A DNA stretch of 64,000 nt from Dendrocalamus latiflorus. Lineage: Eukaryota; Streptophyta; Magnoliopsida; Poales; Poaceae. The stretch covers positions 34,325,327 through 34,389,326 of the forward strand of contig CM029658.1 in assembly GCA_017311315.1 (NCBI GenBank), given 5' to 3'. The notes below the pieces were generated by a model that was given only the letters and a program-made list of their open reading frames with translations, ran no database searches and was not told the origin of the DNA. The position numbers were made by a program, and so were the translations under genes. This document shows positions 58,490 to 64,000 of the stretch, in pieces; positions within the stretch are counted from its first letter, which is position 1; every line of letters begins with the position of its first letter.

Positions 58490-60055
58490 CCACACCTTGC
58501 ATCCTCAAAGTCAGGCTTGTTGGCTCCATTCCCATTAACACTGGATGGGGGATGGTGTATCCATGGCTCTTAGGACGTTGGTGCACGGTGCCCAACTAGA
58601 AACCGATTTCATGGAGGTCCAGGTGGACATGATTAATGATGTTTTCAGGACAGCACCTCTTGAGAAGCCCCCAAACGAAGAGATTATGATATTAGGGGAT
58701 GCCGTCCACACATTCATCCAGTGGCCTAAGAGGGACATCACACTGGACCTGTCACATCGGCTCCCGTGGCTCCACCTCTAGCTCCATTTCAGAAGCCCAT
58801 CACATCGGCTTCCATGGAGACGATGCTGAAAATGTATCGCAAGAGAGGCGCTAAGACCCAACCGAAGAAGATAAAGGCGCCTCCCGAGCAATGGAAATTC
58901 ATTCTTGGAGTGTCGTTGGTCCTTGAGTCACATTTACCCAGGCTTGGGATGGTTTGCAATACATTGCATACCTGGTAGATGCAGAAGTCCAACATGAAGC
59001 CAAACCGGCACAGTGGATTCACCCAAGATACACGGAGGTGCATTTCCTCCATGACTCAAGCTATTTCGTTGTGACCTTCAAAGACTTATTCTTACTATTC
59101 AACCCCGACAAACTCGATGTCTCATTTCTATGATGTTGGACATTATAAGTGTAATGTACAATCATGTTCTACATTCATGTAATACCAATAAATGTCATAA
59201 CTTATTGCTTATGATAGATACATGATCCAAGATTACATAACGAGGAGATTGATTGCTTATAGTGACAAAGAGTACATCATGGTACCCTTCAACCAAAGGT
59301 AAGTGCTTCACTAGTTGCCATACAAATTTTATTTGTAGTACTTACACAACATAAACTTAGGATTAATCACTATGGCGACATACATGACTAGGGGTCATTG
59401 GATTTTGATCGTGATTATATCAAAGTGGAGCAAGGTAATATACCTTGATTCCGTACTTAGTGGCAACCATGGCTTCACCCATGTGCAACAAGCAATTGAC
59501 AGGTAAACGCATTTCCTTCATACATAATTCTATTGTAATCTTCCCTTAATTTGCAATGGTTGAGGCTAACTTTTTTGGAATCATGTAGGTCGTTCAGCGC
59601 TTATGTCGCCCAAGGAGGGAGACACAAGGAATCTAGCGACACATTGCAACATAGGGCATGATTTTCGGTACCCGCTACAACACAACAATCCTATATCACA
59701 CTTCGTTATAATGTCTCTAGAATTGACAATATATATATTATGTAATTCTATTTTTTTCAGTGCCACTAGTAGCTACAGGGCAACATATGTGGATTCTACA
59801 TTTGTCGCCATATGAAGGAAGTCATGGACGCTAAGACGAATGATCCAAAGGTTTGTCAACCTGCCAATAATTATTTTATGATTATATATATACATGCTAA
59901 TGACTTAACATTACTCCTAGCGACCGCGTGTGGACTTCAACGAAAGTGCAATCGATCTTGACAAACTCTTCGAAATTCAAGCAAACCTCTCCCAATTGTT
60001 GATAGCAGAGGTCATAAACAATACTAGAGAGTTCCACCCTGGCATTGGTGATTAG
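58490..60055 (+). pseudogene. Second CACTA gene, TNP1-like and Ulp1-like protease part
   Basis: First a TNP1/EN/SPM-like segment (ALRTLVHGAQLETDFMEVQV, GDAVHTFIQWPKRDITL; 58540-58760). Then a Ulp1 (C48 peptidase)-like region in exons: FLHDSSYFVVTFKDLF (59040), EYIMVPFNQR (59270), HWILIVIISKWSKVIYLDS (59398-59455, holding the catalytic His and Asp positions), RSFSAYVAQGGRH (59590), and NICGFYICRHMKE (59785-59815) with the catalytic Cys. An acceptor/donor pattern (AG before, GT after) separates the blocks. Stops are present, but the His-Asp-Cys residues survive. Confidence 0.72.
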
Positions 60056-60289
60056 ATGTTGAAATATTGGATTCAATTGTAATCACTCAATTGTGCTTAA
60101 TCAAACAATTCATTCAGTTTAGTTCATTAGTGAGATCTGTGTGACAATTGTCATGTGCTTATGTGTGATTTGTTTGCGTTGTTTGATTCATTTGTGAGTT
60201 TTATATAATGATTATGCTGTACTATATATATGTGATCTTCTTGCTTGTTTTCAGAGGGCATGGCTGACATATCCTGAGGCTAGCCGAAA

Positions 60290-60706
60290 AACAGAAATTA
60301 ACATCGCTATTGAAATAGCTATCACAGATGGTTTGGTGTTCCAAACCGTCTGTGATATGCACGATATCATAGACGGTTTTTAACAACAACCATCTGTGAT
60401 ATGCATGATATCATAGACGGTTAATAATAAAAACTGTCTGTGATATGTAAGATATTACAGACGGTTAATAACAAAATTGTTTGTGATATACACGATATCA
60501 CAAATGGTTCATATAAAAAACCATCTGTGATAGAAGAATATCACAGATGGTATTTCAAAAAACTGTCTGTGTTATATATTATCACAAACGGTTTGAGAGC
60601 CGTCTGTGATAACCACCTACTATCACTAACACATAATGCAGACGGTTCAGAAACCATCTGTGATGATGGTTTTGAACCATCTGCGATAACACCATCTGTA
60701 GTAGTG
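60290..60706. promoter_or_regulatory. 3' subterminal repeat array of the large CACTA
   Basis: About twelve paired ATCACAGA(C/T)GGTT / AACC(G/A)TCTGTGAT motifs, ending in the terminal inverted repeat. Confidence 0.85.
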
Positions 60707-60709
60707 TAC

Positions 60710-61770
60710 GGTTATTTGATAGATGGATGATCATTAATGGTTAATGACAACTGGTAATTGCATAAGAGAAACTATTGCATTATGATGCATACCATGAAAA
60801 TAGATGATCTGAGTAGCATCTATGGTCTACTTATTCTTGATCGGCAGCACTCGACATTAAGGTTGTCAGGATCGCGATACTACATAGTATCATTTTTCTT
60901 GTAGAATTGGATCGTATAATCATAATTCTATGAGATTGTTTTAATCACGTATATATAAAATATCGTGTATTATAAAAATATTTTATAAATATTAGTAATA
61001 AAAGTTCTACACGTTTTAGGATTTTTTTTTCATGACAAATAGGTTTTAGAGCTTTCCAAATATATGAATCTTACTTACGATAGAGTTTTCTATAAATTTT
61101 AAAGTGCACTAACAGTAACTCCTCGTTATACCAAAGTATACTCCTTTTCCCATACCTGTAAGCCACATCCTTCGTTTTCGTGAGAAGACGAAGCACGATG
61201 ACGGATTCTGAAACGGCGATGTCTTCCTCAATGGTGCAGCTCGCGATTTGGTGTCTTGACTGTTTGAGACCGAGGCTCTGGCAGCTAAATCCACAGCGTC
61301 GCCATGGGCTGCCAGATTCCACTTGCCATCAGTGTATCGATTTCTGCGAGATTGCATCGTATATATGCCAAAAGATTGCATTAGTGCTGGAGGACGTCAC
61401 TAGGATGACCTTTTTTCATCTATAGAGGAAACATCGGCAAGAGTAACACGTCTACCCCTACATGAAGCTAACTTTTTTTAATCGATACGAATCAAACTCA
61501 GTCTTGACTTTCCGCGATATACATCAAAACTTATTGTTACGGATTCCTAAAGCTATATGGTTGTTGTATGTTGTAATATATGTTTGATCAATCGCATTCG
61601 TTATAATTTGAATTTATAAAAAATCGATGTTGTAGATCTTTCTCTTTTTGTTTTTATTAACATGATAATTTAGTCCTTGAACGTGAACGGGGGGTGATTT
61701 CTTTTTTCTTTGTTTTAATAAGATAATAATAGATAATAGAAGATAGATGAGTGAATAACTATGCAATCTA
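60710..61770. other. LTR-derived start, then unassigned sequence
   Basis: 60710-60840 is compatible with continuation of the inverted gypsy LTR interrupted by the large CACTA (GCATTATGATGCATACC). Beyond that I see no gene; a short minus-strand frame at 61109-61381 has no support. Confidence 0.4.
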
Positions 61771-62016
61771 CAGATAATACATAGTGCAGTGCTGCATATA
61801 AATCAAAAGAAGAACGAACCTAATAAATGAGTTCCCTCCCATATTGTTGCATGAATACAAAGATAGAGACACATGAGCAGTGACGGGAGGATAAACGGAA
61901 GCCTCGTATCGCCTTAGTTCCAGCGAAGATACCAAAGGCGTCCCACCAGTGGTGTTCACAAGGCAAACTGATGAGACTGAAACATAGACAGAAAAGAAGA
62001 TTAGCAGCAATGCCAT
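61768..62016 (-). pseudogene. Possible first exon encoding a signal peptide, copy B
   Basis: The ATG at 62016 opens MALLLIFFSVYVSVSSVCLV, a secretion-signal-like stretch matching copy A at 25228. The frame stays open for 82 codons, but homology to copy A fades after the signal, so the true exon may be short. TATA box CCCTATATAATTG on the minus strand near 62065-62077. Family unknown. Confidence 0.4.
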
Positions 62017-62835
62017 GCTGATCTTACACCTTAGAATGTCTCACATGAAATGATTTGATCTCAATTATATAGGGCCTTGTGTGCAGAGAACATGGCGCAC
62101 AATGTTTCCTTCATTTATTCTTTTCTGTAGAGAACATGACCCAACAATGTGACAATCCAAGTGAATGGTGCACAAGATTACCATATGGCCATGTTTCTTT
62201 CATGTCCACTCAGCACGAGCAAACACAATGCATATCACCAATGGAGATACTCCTACATCAATTCTTGTTTATCAAGAAGCACCTGCTTTTTAGCATTAAC
62301 TGACTCGTTCTTATGGAGTCGTATGCATCAATTTTCGTAGTTCATAAAATAATGCCCAGCATCACTGACAAGAACCTGTAACGACTTGTTCAGTTGATTT
62401 ACCTGCAAACGGGATAGGGCTGACTTTACGTTTTGCATCCAATCAGACATAAATTCCCTTTCGATATGGAGGCAACAAGATATGGTTTATTAGTCTTTGA
62501 ACTTCTTAAATTCCAGGTTTTTTTAGATGTGTAAACTGCGGTTCTACTGATATTTGATAGCTCATGTTTTCAACTAGCTAATTTTGTAGCCTTTTAAAAA
62601 ATTTTGAAAAAAGAAACTGTCAACAGCTTCCACTATCCTTGAAATATCTTACACAATATGGGAATGAGATACTATAAGAATAAGCTATTTTTTATAGCGG
62701 GGAAAGGCGATCCTCTCCTCGCCTCGGTGCTCAATCAGCTAATGCTAGTTTGCAATCAAGTAATAAAACTACAAAACCTAGCTAGGTGCTAACTAAGCTG
62801 ATTGTTTCCAGGACAAGAAGCTGTACCTTGTGGCC
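61780..62835. repeat. Duplicated low-copy segment, copy B
   Basis: Collinear with 25020-26070. It keeps the TATA box and signal-peptide exon on the minus strand and the exon-like AKKLY start (62787-62835, here QDKKLYLVAL), then switches abruptly to gypsy LTR at about 62836. Confidence 0.75.
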
Positions 62836-62845
62836 TTACCGGGAC

Positions 62846-63996
62846 AGTAGGGTAGGACTGTCTGGTAAAGAGGGATTGTGAGATCGGAAAGCGTGTAGAA
62901 ATGGTGTTGTTTTTTGTATTGCTGTGGTATGTTGTTGAGATTAGAATTTACTATAGGAGTAGGAGCTTCGGGGTTATTGTCGTCTTCGCATCACTCCTTG
63001 CCTCATGTGTAGAAAAAGCAAGTGTAAGACAGAATAGTAACACAGATTATTGATATTGTTGCCTTTATGTTAATAACGCAATTGACATGCAGCTGGACTT
63101 GTTTATTATGCTTTCCACAATGCTCTTATAATATTGATACATGATGGATGATGATAATGACTAATGAACAAAAAGATAGTTTCATTTGCATATTGCGCAT
63201 GCTTGTCTAAAAGAGCCGACTTGTATGGCTCTCTAGAACCTACTTGTGTGAACGACTCACGAGAGTAGGTATTGAAAGACCTACTTTGGTAGGCACTTCA
63301 TGTGAGTAGAGGTGAGAACTTGTATAAAAAGGATAAGGCAAGAGTGGCTTATCAACGGGTGAACACCCTGCTATACCGGTGTATGCAAAAGAGAAGAGGA
63401 GACATGTGTATTGCATCTATGAAAAGATAAAAGAGATGATGAATTATGTGAATGATATAAATGAGAAGATATGTGAAGATTGTTAATGTTGAAAATTGAC
63501 ATGAATACTTGGGAATATGTTTTAATGCTGTTTATTATTTTATTATTATGCTTATAGAGTCATAGACTCACCTTTCCTTATGTTGTTGTTTTCAGGTGAA
63601 CGATGAAGGCGCCATGCATGGGAAAGGGAATAGCTAAAATTTAGTTCATGCACTTGTTTTGCTATTTACCACATTATACTTTAACTAATCATCTTTAGTA
63701 ACTTGGTTTATGTACTCTTACTTGTGGTAAATAATTTCATTTAGAACATAGAACCATTAATTGGTTGAAAACTTATATAATTTCCCTTGGTTTGTCTCTT
63801 TTAAGTGGACCATCTTCATTATTATTGTTGCTGGAATTTATTTGCTCTTCGCTGTTATGTTCAACATTGCCTTGCTTATGTTTAATTTAGTAGTTGTGAG
63901 AGCTTGTACTTGGTTTAGATGTTAAATAATTGTGAAAGTTTGAAGGATTAGAGGTAGAGGTGGCATTCTGGGCCCATGTCGGTCTGAGGTGTTATA
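62846..63996 (+). repeat. Gypsy 5' LTR fragment, plus orientation, ending near the window edge
   Basis: Collinear with 15300-16163 at its start (minus the hAT insert) and ends GGTCTGAGGTGTTATA, the counterpart of the gypsy A LTR end GGGGTGTTACA. The last four bases of the window, GTTG, match the spacer and first bases of the primer site (GTTGGTATCAGAGC in gypsy A). The internal region of this element should lie just to the right of the window. Confidence 0.75.
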
Positions 63997-64000
63997 GTTG

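Larger units (their letters stand above)
47492..60706 (+). mobile_element. Large CACTA transposon, former autonomous element (13.2 kb)
   Basis: 5' end CACTACTACAAAAGAGGC, 3' end CTGTAGTAGTG; perfect 3-bp target duplication TAC (47489-47491, 60707-60709). Subterminal arrays of ATCACAGACGGTT / AACCGTCTGTGAT motifs occupy both ends (47520-47895; 60290-60700) and two internal blocks (48650-48910; 52965-53140). Contents on the plus strand: TnpD-like transposase, then a second gene with Ptta/En/Spm-type and Ulp1-like domains; on the minus strand an intact 166-aa frame. A 228-bp MITE and a 2.9-kb solo LTR are nested in it. Both transposon genes have multiple stops, so it is no longer autonomous. Confidence 0.93.

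Overview
This is about 64 kb of plant nuclear DNA made almost entirely of nested transposable elements. It is probably from a grass: Ty3/gypsy and Ty1/copia LTR retrotransposons primed by initiator-Met tRNA, CACTA DNA transposons with GTCTGTGAT-type subterminal repeats, a Helitron ending CTAG between A and T, and hAT-like MITEs. I see no intact ordinary single-copy host gene, no tRNA or rRNA gene and no bacterial feature. The species cannot be fixed from the sequence alone.

Layout. (1) 1-6043: minus-strand gypsy element with an intact gag-protease-RT-RNase H frame but no integrase; an internal deletion fuses RNase H to its truncated 3' LTR. It interrupts an old copia element (6044-6136 and 11117-12916), which is also split by a young copia (6137-11116; 201-bp LTRs, one mismatch, 5-bp target duplication CCAAC). 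(2) 12917-13077: exon-like sequence of an unknown gene, present three times in the window. (3) 13111-15039 and 23508-24708: two non-autonomous CACTA elements of one family, each carrying an internally deleted histone H3 gene with a TATA promoter. (4) 15043-16740: plus-strand gypsy LTR and gag fragment, with a 252-bp hAT-like insert. (5) 17127-23369: decayed minus-strand copia with both LTRs and TSD TATAT. (6) 24712-28680: low-copy-looking DNA, including a segment duplicated at 61.8-62.8 kb and a 744-bp foldback hairpin. (7) 28680-29458 plus 37478-37668: ~300-bp tandem repeats split by an 8-kb Helitron (29459-37477) whose cargo includes a 2-kb array of ~34-bp units. (8) 37717-41029: another CACTA family carrying a multi-exon beta-propeller-like gene fragment. 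(9) 41181-45990: gypsy solo LTR nested in a truncated related LTR. (10) 47492-60706: a 13.2-kb CACTA element with TnpD-like transposase, a second gene with Ptta/En/Spm and Ulp1-like domains, a nested solo LTR and MITE, and an intact 166-aa minus-strand reading frame of unknown function. (11) 60707-64000: LTR debris, the second copy of the duplicated segment, and a gypsy 5' LTR ending four bases before the window ends.

How parts relate. The large CACTA is the (decayed) autonomous relative of the two H3-carrying elements: their ends match it and they probably depended on its transposase. In the large element each of three transcription units is headed by an array of the same repeats found at the termini, suggesting the transposon protein that binds its ends could also control its promoters. 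The oldest to youngest order can be read from nesting: old copia, then gypsy A and young copia; LTR debris, then the large CACTA, then the solo LTR inside it.
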